Shown one piece after another: positions 1 through 9,795 of a DNA stretch of 64,000 bases. The notes beneath the pieces are model-generated. The model made no database searches. It was not told where the DNA came from and worked only from the letters and a program-made list of their open reading frames with translations. Within the stretch, counting starts at the first letter, position 1. Each line of letters begins with the position of its first letter. Position numbers and translations under genes: made by a program. Source of the DNA: Mycolicibacterium sarraceniae (GTDB taxonomy: Bacteria > Actinomycetota > Actinomycetes > Mycobacteriales > Mycobacteriaceae); contig NZ_AP022595.1 of NCBI RefSeq assembly GCF_010731875.1, positions 3,658,001 to 3,722,000 on the forward strand, written 5' to 3'.

Positions 1-20
1 GATTCAGCGGGTGCCCGCCG

Positions 21-430
21 GTGCGGATTGCGTTGGCCGATGTGTGGTCGACCGCCTCGGGGGTGACGGGCTCGTTGCGCATCAGCCGCACGGAGGCCAG
101 CCGGCGGATCCGCTGCGCCGAACAGTTGGCGCCGCGCAGGACATTGACCGGGGCCGGCGAGCATCTGAGCGTGGGTCGGTTGATCGCCGACCCCGGCGTG
201 TGCAGCCCCGGCAACCCGGCACTCACAACCTCGGATGAGGTCCAGGAGCGAGTCCGGCGCAGTTGTGGGCAGCGCCAGCACGACGCCCTCAAAGCCTTGG
301 TGCGCGGTCAATTGGGTGATCCGAAGTTCGTTCAGCACAACGGCTTACCGGTGACGGCCATTGCGACCGCCACCGTGCAAGACCTTCAAGCCGGGACCGG
401 TCATGCCGTCACTGCCGGCGGGTGGCGCGA
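21..430 (+). pseudogene. 13E12-type (DUF222/HNH) protein remnant
   Basis: Unbroken reading frame, but only two separated blocks look like a mycobacterial 13E12/DUF222 protein. The first (about 60-150) reads LRISRTEASRRIRCAEQLA then PRRTLTG. The second (about 230-420) reads SCGQRQHDALKALVRGQLGD, then QHNGLPVT and DLQAGTGHAVTAGG. In full-length members a long stretch lies between these blocks and an HNH nuclease domain follows the second; both are missing here. The frame then runs into unrelated sequence. The 5' end may lie outside the window. I read this as a product of internal deletion plus loss of the 3' half. Recognition is by recalled family motifs only. Confidence 0.6.
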
Positions 431-497
431 GAGAGGCCAGCATAGCCGAAAGTTGATGTGCCCTAATCGTTTCCATCTGATAGAGCAGGAGCTAAAC

Positions 498-557
498 ATG
501 CCAGCGCTATCGAGCATCGATCACCGGGTGGTCATCGCTATCGACCCTCACAAACCA
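498..557 (+). pseudogene. IS110-type transposase N-terminal stub
   Basis: An ATG at 498 opens about 19 residues ending in VVIAIDPHK. This is the usual first block of IS110-family (DEDD) transposases, including the first acidic residue. The similarity stops at about 557, where a remnant of a different transposase begins on the other strand. No other part of an IS110 element is visible. It is short, so the call rests on one motif. Confidence 0.45.
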
Positions 558-935
558 TCTGACACGCCCCGTAGCTGCCCTTGAATGTTGGTCCCGCCGA
601 TTCCTTCTCACTGTGGGCGACCACGATGGTGGCATCCACATCCAACACCACCACATCGCCGAGGTCGGCGTCGGCGATCCGTGACGGTGGTACCCCGTGC
701 GGTGACAGTGACCACACGCGGCGGCACACCCGGGCCCCCGCGGCGTCGATGCGCCCCGGCCGTGCCGTCGACAGTGCGGCCAGGGTGCGCCACATCGGCC
801 AGCGCCTGGCCCCGATCATGGCGCGGCACGAACGAGGGCTGCGCCAGGGCACTGGAGGGCTCACCGGTGAGCCCCGTCCGGTCGGCCAACAGCCGCAAAC
901 TGGAGTTGCCGGCATGGGCCATGTGCCTTCCAGCT
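558..935 (-). pseudogene. IS1380-family transposase remnant
   Basis: Two minus-strand frames together resemble the N-terminal half of an IS1380-family transposase. One frame has SLRLLADRTGLTG and FVPRHDRGQALADVAH (about 780-910). After a frame change the second has VWSLSPHGVPPSRIAD and DVVVLDVDATIVVAHSEKE (about 575-700), which holds the DxD of the catalytic core. The middle is shortened and the C-terminal half is gone, cut at about 560 next to the IS110 stub. It is a different subfamily from the element at 55832-57489, so it is not a decayed copy of it. Confidence 0.65.
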
Positions 936-1306
936 CGGAGATCTTGAGCCGTCGTAATCCCAGGAACCCTGCCGGACAGGCACTTCCGTGCATTTACACG
1001 CGGACAATCCTCGTCGCCCCTGAACGATCCAGGCTAGCCCCGTGGCGAATTCACGAGGTTTTGAATTCGCGTCATTGGTCATCATTGATGTGTGGTAGCG
1101 CCGACAATCGTGAATCTGGTGCGTTCTGGATTTGCAACTGCCGTTGGTGTCGGGCAGCTCACGCCTCTGTCGTAAGCGCTATTTTCCCCGGTAGAGTGGC
1201 ATCGCCTGGCGTTCTGGAGTTACGGCGTGGCGGGAATCGCATCCTTGCGCGGTGTTGAGGCGTTAATGTTCCAGACGGCGTTGAAATTGGAGACTGGAGG
1301 GTACGA
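936..1306. other. Intergenic region upstream of usp
   Basis: No gene is supported here. An 8-bp inverted repeat (GCGAATTC at 1045-1052, GAATTCGC at 1063-1070) could form a hairpin or bind a dimeric regulator. A possible sigma-A -10 element, TAGAGT, lies at 1192-1197 without a convincing -35. A ribosome binding site (GGAGGG) precedes the usp ATG. Confidence 0.4.
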
Positions 1307-1753
1307 ATGGGCGGTTACAAGACCGTAGTAGTCGGCACGGACGGCTCGGATTCCTCGCTGCGTGCAGTCGACCGGGCGGGTTACCTCGCCTCCGAACCTG
1401 GCTCCAAAGTCATCGTGGCGACCGCCTACTTCCCGGCTTCCGAGGACACCCGCGCGGCGGACGTGTTGAAGGACGAGGGCTACAAGATGGCGGGCAACGC
1501 CCCCATCTATGCGATCCTGCGTGAGGCACGTGACCGGGCCAAGGAGGCCGGTGCGGCAGAAGTCGAAGAGCGCGCTGTCGTCGGCGCTCCGGTGGACGCC
1601 CTGGTGGAACTGGCCGAAGAGGTCGGCGCTGATCTCCTGATCGTCGGCAACGTCGGATTGAGCACGATCGCCGGCAGGCTGTTGGGTTCGGTGCCCGCCA
1701 ATGTGGCTCGCCGGTCCAAGACCGACGTGCTGATCGTCCACACCACGGGTTAG
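1307..1753 (+). CDS. Universal stress protein, Rv1636-like
   Basis: A single-domain universal stress protein of 148 residues, the usual length. The nucleotide-binding fold is marked by VVVGTDGS at residues 7-14 and the loop GNVGLSTIAGRLLGS at 114-128. This loop form belongs to the Rv1636 subgroup, which is known to bind cAMP rather than acting as a classical ATPase. A class III cyclase is encoded 17 kb away, so a link to cAMP signalling is plausible but inferred. The start has a good Shine-Dalgarno (GGAGGG) a few bases upstream. It stands alone, 28 bp before the CorA-like gene on the same strand. Confidence 0.9.
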   Translation: MGGYKTVVVGTDGSDSSLRAVDRAGYLASEPGSKVIVATAYFPASEDTRAADVLKDEGYKMAGNAPIYAILREARDRAKEAGAAEVEERAVVGAPVDALVELAEEVGADLLIVGNVGLSTIAGRLLGSVPANVARRSKTDVLIVHTTG

Positions 1754-1781
1754 TCACAGGGGCTGGGCGCAGACTGGACTG

Positions 1782-2792
1782 ATGTCCCACTGCCGAACCC
1801 GACTCTGGGTCGATGGCGAACTGAAGGCGGAGGACTTTCCCCTCCACGAGGTTTCTGAGCACCTGTCCGAGGACGGGGCCTTGGTGTGGGTCGACATGTG
1901 CAATCCGGATCACGGTGTGCTGTGTCAATTGGCCGACGAGCTCGGCTTCGATCAGCATGCTGTGGAAGACACCGTCGCTCATGCCGAACGCACCAAGGCC
2001 ACTCGGTACGCCTCACACACGTTTCTGACCGTGTATGCCACTGCGCTCGCGCCGCCATTGGCCAACGACCTGGAGTCGCGGCTGCTGTTGACGCGGGTGT
2101 CGATCTTCGTGCTGCCGGCGGGGATCGTCACCGTTCGGCATGAAATCGACCCGCAGAAGCCAGTTTTCGATATCGATGAGGTGGTTCGCCGGTGGGACGA
2201 GAACGCCGATCTGCTGAAGATGGGCCCGCCGGCGCTGCTGCACGGCCTCCTGGACGTGGTCGTCGACGGTCAGTTCGACACCATCCAACAGCTCGACGAT
2301 GCGATCGAAGCACTCGAGGACGGGTTGTTCGACGACCACGCCGTGACCCGCACGATCCAGCGCTCCACCTACCGGTTGCGTAAGGAACTCGTCGAACTGC
2401 GCCGGGTTGTGCTGCCGATGCGCGAGGTGATCAACACGATCATGCGCCGGCGCGCCGAACATGCCGACACCGTCGAACTCGACGGCTGGTACTCCGATCT
2501 GTACGACCACGTCATCCGTGCGGCGGAATGGACAGAGTCGTTGCGCGACATGATCATCACGGTGTTCGAGACCAACCTGTCGCTGCAGGATGCCCGGCTG
2601 AACACGATCATGAAGAAGCTCACCGGCTGGGCGGCGATCATCGCGGTGCCGACCGCGGTCACCGGCTGGTACGGCCAGAACGTGCCCTACCCAGGGTTCC
2701 AGGATGTGGCCGGGCTGATATCCAGCGCGGTGCTCATCGTTCTGGTGTCGGGTTTGCTCTACTTGGTGTTCAAACGAAAAGGCTGGCTCTGA
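1782..2792 (+). CDS. CorA-like divalent cation transporter
   Basis: 336 residues with CorA architecture: a soluble N-terminal domain, a long helical stretch (about 170-280), then two C-terminal membrane segments (about 282-296 and 311-329) and a basic end, FKRKGWL. CorA proteins carry a GMN signature after the first segment, which forms the pore mouth and selects hydrated Mg2+. Here the equivalent reads YGQN at 297-300, then VPYPG. The Met to Gln change places it outside classical Mg2+ importers; related proteins include ZntB-like Zn2+ transporters and uncharacterised actinobacterial members. The transported ion therefore cannot be stated. It probably forms an inner-membrane pentamer. It lies 28 bp after usp and may be co-transcribed. 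Confidence 0.85.
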   Translation: MSHCRTRLWVDGELKAEDFPLHEVSEHLSEDGALVWVDMCNPDHGVLCQLADELGFDQHAVEDTVAHAERTKATRYASHTFLTVYATALAPPLANDLESRLLLTRVSIFVLPAGIVTVRHEIDPQKPVFDIDEVVRRWDENADLLKMGPPALLHGLLDVVVDGQFDTIQQLDDAIEALEDGLFDDHAVTRTIQRSTYRLRKELVELRRVVLPMREVINTIMRRRAEHADTVELDGWYSDLYDHVIRAAEWTESLRDMIITVFETNLSLQDARLNTIMKKLTGWAAIIAVPTAVTGWYGQNVPYPGFQDVAGLISSAVLIVLVSGLLYLVFKRKGWL

Positions 2793-2796
2793 GTCA

Positions 2797-3115
2797 TTAG
2801 ACGTAGAGGGCGGTCAATGGGGCCTTGGGCAGGTTTCGCGCCACGAACCACACCGCAACCACCGCCTGTGCCATTGGAGGGGCCCAGCGGTGGTGTTGCC
2901 AGCCGCTGATCTGCCTGTTGGTCACTCGGCCGTAGGTCCACGTCCCGTACGCGACGACCAGAAAGCCGAGCGCAACCAAAGCAAGGACGTTGAATCTGAC
3001 TGCCGCGACCAGTCCGCGGTGATCGAAGGCTCGATCGCCAGTGAGGGCCTTGATCGTCGCGATCGAAGTCGGCGACGCCAACCCGTACAACGGGAAGTCG
3101 CTGGCGCTGGCGAAG
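2797..3115 (-). pseudogene. DUF2752-like membrane protein fragment
   Basis: Minus-strand frame whose last about 70 residues look like the end of a small DUF2752-type membrane protein: LVAAVRFNVLALVALGFLVV (one membrane segment), then a second hydrophobic segment ending WFVARNLP and LTALYV. The N-terminal half, with the CPxCG-type motif expected in this family, is not recognisable. Upstream the frame is fused to sequence from the ImmA-like gene. I interpret it as a deletion that joined the 3' part of this gene to the 3' part of the XRE-ImmA gene. The family call is moderate. The stop abuts the end of the convergent CorA-like gene. Confidence 0.4.
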
Positions 3116-3589
3116 TGCTGGCAGCGCAACTGGATGGTCACCGACCCATTGGGAAAGGCCGTCGATCCGGTGCGTGCCGAAATACTCTTCGAACACCAAG
3201 ACACCGGCGCTCTCGAGCCATCGCGTGAGGTTGACGACTGGCCCTAAAGGCATCCTTCACTGAGCGCGAATCAGTCGCGCGGCATGCACGCGCAGCAGGT
3301 TGGGCCGTGCTTCCATCTGGCGCCATAGAGACGCCTTGGTGGTCTTGCGCCGACGCATGTGGGCGTCCACGGCCAACGCACCGCGAAAGCGGTTGCCGTG
3401 GATGAGTAGTTGCTCTGTGACTCCCGGCGCCTTCGCCATCGCTGCCACCGTCGCCGGCTCTGGGGCGCGGTCACCGGCTTCGTAGCGATCGATGGTGGGT
3501 TGCGTCGTACCCACCATGTCAGCCAGCTCCGATTGGGTGAGTCCCCGCGCCTTTCGAGCGATCGCGAGCACGTCTCCGAGCCCGGTCAT
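3116..3589 (-). pseudogene. XRE-ImmA/IrrE-type regulator, truncated
   Basis: The N-terminal 110 residues (3589-3257) contain a classic XRE helix-turn-helix (about residues 5-60: ARKARGLTQSELADMVGTTQ, IDRYEAGDRAPE). The frame ends at a TGA at 3257-3259. Reading through it, the same frame continues RMPLGPVVNLTRWLESAG, VLVFEEYFGTHRIDGLSQWV, DHPV, which is the start of an ImmA/IrrE-type metallopeptidase domain. The stop therefore looks like TGG changed to TGA. Downstream of about 3125 the zinc-binding HExxH part is missing. The start overlaps the stop of the upstream gene (ATGA), so the two formed a coupled pair. The 110-residue HTH protein could still be made. Confidence 0.65.
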
Positions 3590-4056
3590 GACGAAATCGC
3601 TTCTCCTTCATCGTCGTCGGTATCGCTCGCGAGGTCGCCCAAATCGATGGTCGGCAGCGTCGATTCGATCGGCTTCCACGACACCTTCTCGCCCTCGGCG
3701 GGCTCGCTCAGCTCAATGGCCCAGATGACGTTATCCCTGCCGTCCCGAAGCGACACAACAGGCGCTTCGATCTCGCGGAGCTCGTTGTCCCACCGGTAAC
3801 CGACGGCGATGCGGACCTCTTCGAGGCCCGGCAGCATGTCGTTGTTCTGCTGCCAGAACTCGATCGCCGTTCGAGTCGGATACGTGCTGATGCGATCGCC
3901 GGTAAACCACGGTGGCGAAGCGTGTGCGGTCCTGATATCGGCGTTGAAAACGCGGAGTGAATACGAGTGCATTCTTGCAAAGCGACGCTTGCCTTTTTCT
4001 TCGCGGCCAGCCTCACTGCCAGCGAAGAAGGACTTCACCAGCCGCGTTCGCGCCAC
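3586..4056 (-). CDS. Hypothetical partner of the XRE regulator
   Basis: I do not recognise this protein. The longest form (GTG at 4056) has 156 residues and overlaps the end of the MBL gene by 22 bp. An ATG at 3972 gives 128 residues beginning HSYSLRVFNADIRTAH, which looks like a natural start. The C-terminus is acidic (DLASDTDDDEGE). No membrane segment or known motif is visible. It overlaps the XRE-ImmA gene by 4 bp. Small acidic or unknown proteins coupled to XRE or XRE-ImmA proteins are often toxin-antitoxin or stress-switch partners, so such a role is possible. It is intact although its partner is broken, which argues against it being a free toxin. Confidence 0.6.
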   Translation of the reverse strand: MARTRLVKSFFAGSEAGREEKGKRRFARMHSYSLRVFNADIRTAHASPPWFTGDRISTYPTRTAIEFWQQNNDMLPGLEEVRIAVGYRWDNELREIEAPVVSLRDGRDNVIWAIELSEPAEGEKVSWKPIESTLPTIDLGDLASDTDDDEGEAISS

Positions 4057-4721
4057 TCAGATAGGTGCGGTCGCTCCACGCCAAGGGTGGTGTCATCGCC
4101 ATGGCCGGGATAGACAACGGTGGCATCGTCGAAGCGCTGAAACACCTCCGCTTCGAGACCGTCCATCAGAGAGCTGAACTCTTCTGGGCGTGTTGTCCGC
4201 CCAGGACCGCCCGGGAACAGGCAGTCGCCGGTGAACAAATGCGTGGCGGTGCGTTCCTCGGTGGGGCGCAGCGCCAGCGCCACTGAGCCGGGGGTGTGCC
4301 CGCGCAGGTGGATCACATCGAAGACCAGGTCGCCGACGGAGATGGTGTCGCCACCGGCGAGGAAGCGGTCCGGCGCGACGGACAGCGGCTCGGCATCGAG
4401 CTGGTGAGCGGCAGTCGGCGCCCCGGTGGCCGCGGCCACGGCTTCCAGCCCCTGCCAGTGGTCGAAATGCTGGTGACTGGTCACGATCAGGGTCAGTTCC
4501 CGGCCGTGCTCGCGCACCAGCTCGACCAGCAGCTCCGGATCGTTGGCGGCGTCGATCAAGAGGCTCTCGCCGGTCCGGGAACACGTCACCAGGTAGGTGT
4601 TGTTATCCATCGGACCGACCGACATCTTGATGATGGTGGCGCCGGACAGGGTCCGGCGGGCGGCGGCCTGCGGTTCGACGTGTCCGGTGTAGGTGTCGTC
4701 GACGGTTAGCATGGCCGCCAC
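4035..4721 (-). CDS. MBL-fold metallo-hydrolase, Rv1637c-like
   Basis: Metallo-beta-lactamase-fold hydrolase of 228 residues. The zinc motif HxHxDH is HQHFDH at residues 83-88; further ligands sit in [20 protein letters not shown] and VYPGHG towards the C-terminus, as in glyoxalase II-type thiolesterases. The substrate is unknown, though a thioester such as S-acyl mycothiol is a reasonable guess for an actinobacterium. The gene is divergent from uvrA with about 74 bp between the start codons. An in-frame ATG three codons in is an alternative start. Confidence 0.88.
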   Translation of the reverse strand: MAAMLTVDDTYTGHVEPQAAARRTLSGATIIKMSVGPMDNNTYLVTCSRTGESLLIDAANDPELLVELVREHGRELTLIVTSHQHFDHWQGLEAVAAATGAPTAAHQLDAEPLSVAPDRFLAGGDTISVGDLVFDVIHLRGHTPGSVALALRPTEERTATHLFTGDCLFPGGPGRTTRPEEFSSLMDGLEAEVFQRFDDATVVYPGHGDDTTLGVERPHLSEWRERGW

Positions 4722-4726
4722 GTTAC

Positions 4727-4749
4727 TTGTCGGTGGGTCGACATAGCAT
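4727..4749 (+). promoter_or_regulatory. PafBC-type (RecA_NDp) promoter of uvrA
   Basis: TTGTCGGTG at 4727-4735, then 8 bp, then TAGCAT at 4744-4749. This matches the mycobacterial LexA-independent DNA-damage promoter consensus tTGTCRgtg-N8-TAnnnT at every defined position and the exact spacing. PafBC activates such promoters with sigma-A RNA polymerase. The expected transcript start is about 40 bp before the uvrA GTG. No LexA box is seen in the same interval. Confidence 0.75.
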
Positions 4750-4795
4750 GGGGTTCGGCATCGTCGTGCCCATAAACCTGCAGGAAGGGGCGCTA

Positions 4796-7694
<2,899 letters not shown>

Positions 7695-7702
<8 letters not shown>

Positions 7703-8113
7703 CCCTGCAGCGTCGGCCTGATAGTGATGCGCCGATCTCGACATCACGCGGTCGGCCGGTCGCAAAGGCGATCGCGCGGGCGACCGCTTCGGGCGGCATG
7801 CCGAAACGGTCCACGGCTGCGCGGGCGGCGAGAAGGGCTTCGGGATCCTCGATCGAGGAATCCAGTTCGGTGTTGACGTAGCCCGGTGAGATCGACGTGG
7901 TGCGAATGACGCCGTCGATCGATGCCTGCCGCAACGCCTCCAGTAGCGTGCGCACCGCGTTCTTGGTGTTGGCGTAAACGCCCGTATTCGGGACGATCTT
8001 GATTCCGGCTGTCGACACGACGGTGACAAAATCACCGTGACCCTGCCGGTGGAAGACTGGTAACGCGGCGGCGATCCCGCCGCTGGCCCCGGTGATCGCA
8101 ACGACCGGCCCGG
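7695..8113 (-). pseudogene. Short-chain dehydrogenase with internal deletion
   Basis: One continuous minus-strand frame joins the first strand-turn of an SDR (VVAITGASGGI, about 8080-8110) directly to the second half (FVTVVSTAGIKIVPNTGVYA and then NTKNAVRTLLEALR, SISPGYVNTEL, MPPEAVARAIAFA). About 90 residues between the nucleotide-binding loop and the catalytic region are missing. The YxxxK pair is present (YANTK). The last residues also diverge from the family, and the end overlaps the end of convergent uvrA by 8 bp. No standard start codon precedes the first block, which begins right where the upstream small gene stops. It cannot fold as an SDR and is best read as a deletion derivative. 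Confidence 0.7.
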
Positions 8114-8332
8114 TCAGGGCTCATCCGGTTTCTGCATCGAGGCGCGGATCTCGTCGAGCCTCTCGGCGGCCGCCTTCTGACGGGCCTCGTACTGCTCCTC
8201 GACGGTCCGACCCTCGGGGATATCCGCTGCCAATTCGGCTGAGCCGATGGCGGTTCCGAACCGTGTCTCGATCTTCTCCTGCACCGATTCGAACGTGGGC
8301 ACCCCGGAGTCGCTGTAACCTTGGTCGGGCAT
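8114..8332 (-). CDS. Small conserved actinobacterial protein
   Basis: 72 residues from an ATG at 8332, preceded by GGGAG. A longer frame exists but its upstream part overlaps the esterase gene and has no protein-like character. The body is hydrophilic and helical (SVQEKIETRFGTAIG, then EEQYEARQKAAAERLDEIRA), with no membrane segment or metal motif. The position suggests the small Rv1638A-type protein found near uvrA in mycobacteria; its function is unknown. It follows the esterase gene by 5 bp, so both are probably on one transcript with lysX. Confidence 0.65.
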   Translation of the reverse strand: MPDQGYSDSGVPTFESVQEKIETRFGTAIGSAELAADIPEGRTVEEQYEARQKAAAERLDEIRASMQKPDEP

Positions 8333-8337
8333 AGCAA

Positions 8338-9741
8338 TCACCGTACTCCCGGTGGTCGTCCCGCGGCCGCGATCGTGACCGGGCCAGGCGGCAGAACCGG
8401 TGGCCCCGGCAGGGCGATCGATGCGACGTCCGGCGTGTGAATCCGGCCCGCGAGCCACGGCAGCGCGCTGGTGAACGCGCGCGCGGCGAATGGCCAGTCA
8501 TGTTTGCCGGGCTCGGCGACCACCGCGCAGTCGATACCCGTGCCGCTGGCTGCCCCGCACAGCGCGTTCGCGGCCGCGTTCGGGTTGCCGGGATAGCCAG
8601 CAGGCCGTGCGGGTGCCCGCTGCGCCGACGGGTTGCCCGAGACGGCGAACCACCCCGAAATATCTTGGTAAGTACCGTGTTTGCTGATGACAGTGGCTGG
8701 ATCGAAGTTCGCGTAGGCGCTGGCATCACCACCGAACAGGCGGGTGATCGTCTGGGCCTTGGTGCCCGCGTTCGGGGCGTAGTCACCCGCGATGTCCTCG
8801 AAGGCGCTGAACATGTCGGGATGCATGGTGGCGAGATCGACCGCGCAGGTGCCGCCCATCGACCAGCCTGCGACGCCCCAGTTCGCCCGGTCGGCGCTGA
8901 CGCCGAAGTTCGAGATCATGAACGGCACAACATCTTTGGTCAGATGGTCGGCGGAGTTGCCGCGCGGGCCGTTGACACATTCGGTGTCATTGTTGAACGC
9001 CCCGCCGGAGTCGACGAACACGAACACCGGCGCGTTGCCATGATGGGCAGCAGCGAAGTCGTCGATCGTGTTGATCGCGTTGCCCGCGCGCAGCCAGTCG
9101 GTGGGTGTGTTGAATTCCCCGCCGATCATCATCACCGTGGGCAACTTGGGTGGAGGATTGGTGGCGTAGTACGCCGGCGGCAGGTAGACGAACTCCTGAC
9201 GATGCGCGAAATGCGATGCGTCCGAGGCGATTGTCGCCGGCACCACCGTGCCCTTGGCGGGGATCGCATGCTGCACCACCATCTGGGCGACGGTCGCGCG
9301 ATCGGTCTGATCCGGCAACGGACCCGCGGACATCTGGTTCCATGCGGTCTGCACCGTGGGGAAGTAGCCCACCCACACGTTGAGCATCAGCGCGGTCGCT
9401 AGCGCACACAGCGGAATCGCCAGCACCGACACGCCCCGCCGCCACCAGCGCGCACCGCGCCAGCCCACAATCGCGACGACCGCGGCCAGGGCGGTCGCCG
9501 CGATCCACACCCACAGCCGGTGCGGGGCCGGATCGTCGGACAAGCCATCGTCGGAGATGGTCCACTGGGCGTACCACGCGGCGGCGATGCCGACGACCGC
9601 GGCCAGCGGCAGCCACACCCGCCGCCAGCGGCGCGTTCGCCACCCCACGGCCAACACCAGAACCAGCCCGGCCAGGATCTGCACCGTCAGTGGCAACCAT
9701 CCGTGCATCAGCGAAATGTGTTGGTGATCAGCAGGTGTCAC
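8338..9741 (-). CDS. Membrane-anchored esterase, Rv1639c-like
   Basis: 467 residues. The first about 130 residues hold four hydrophobic segments; the rest is an extracellular alpha/beta-hydrolase of the esterase D/antigen 85 type. The nucleophile elbow is GWSMGG, preceded by FVFVDSGG; a C-terminal histidine (EPGKHDWPF) completes the triad, with an acidic partner between. An acyltransferase or esterase acting on cell-envelope lipids is a fair inference, but the substrate is unknown. The gene follows lysX by 54 bp on the same strand. The proline-rich C-terminal tail is low in complexity. Confidence 0.85.
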   Translation of the reverse strand: MTPADHQHISLMHGWLPLTVQILAGLVLVLAVGWRTRRWRRVWLPLAAVVGIAAAWYAQWTISDDGLSDDPAPHRLWVWIAATALAAVVAIVGWRGARWWRRGVSVLAIPLCALATALMLNVWVGYFPTVQTAWNQMSAGPLPDQTDRATVAQMVVQHAIPAKGTVVPATIASDASHFAHRQEFVYLPPAYYATNPPPKLPTVMMIGGEFNTPTDWLRAGNAINTIDDFAAAHHGNAPVFVFVDSGGAFNNDTECVNGPRGNSADHLTKDVVPFMISNFGVSADRANWGVAGWSMGGTCAVDLATMHPDMFSAFEDIAGDYAPNAGTKAQTITRLFGGDASAYANFDPATVISKHGTYQDISGWFAVSGNPSAQRAPARPAGYPGNPNAAANALCGAASGTGIDCAVVAEPGKHDWPFAARAFTSALPWLAGRIHTPDVASIALPGPPVLPPGPVTIAAAGRPPGVR

Positions 9742-9795
9742 GCACCTATGGTGACCAAGAATCCTTGGCGGTCGCTGTGAGGCGCCTGGCCCCAG

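Noticed and set aside
4722..4795. LexA (SOS) box upstream of uvrA
   Set aside because: No TCGAAC-N4-GTTCGA-like palindrome is present; the PafBC motif explains damage control better.
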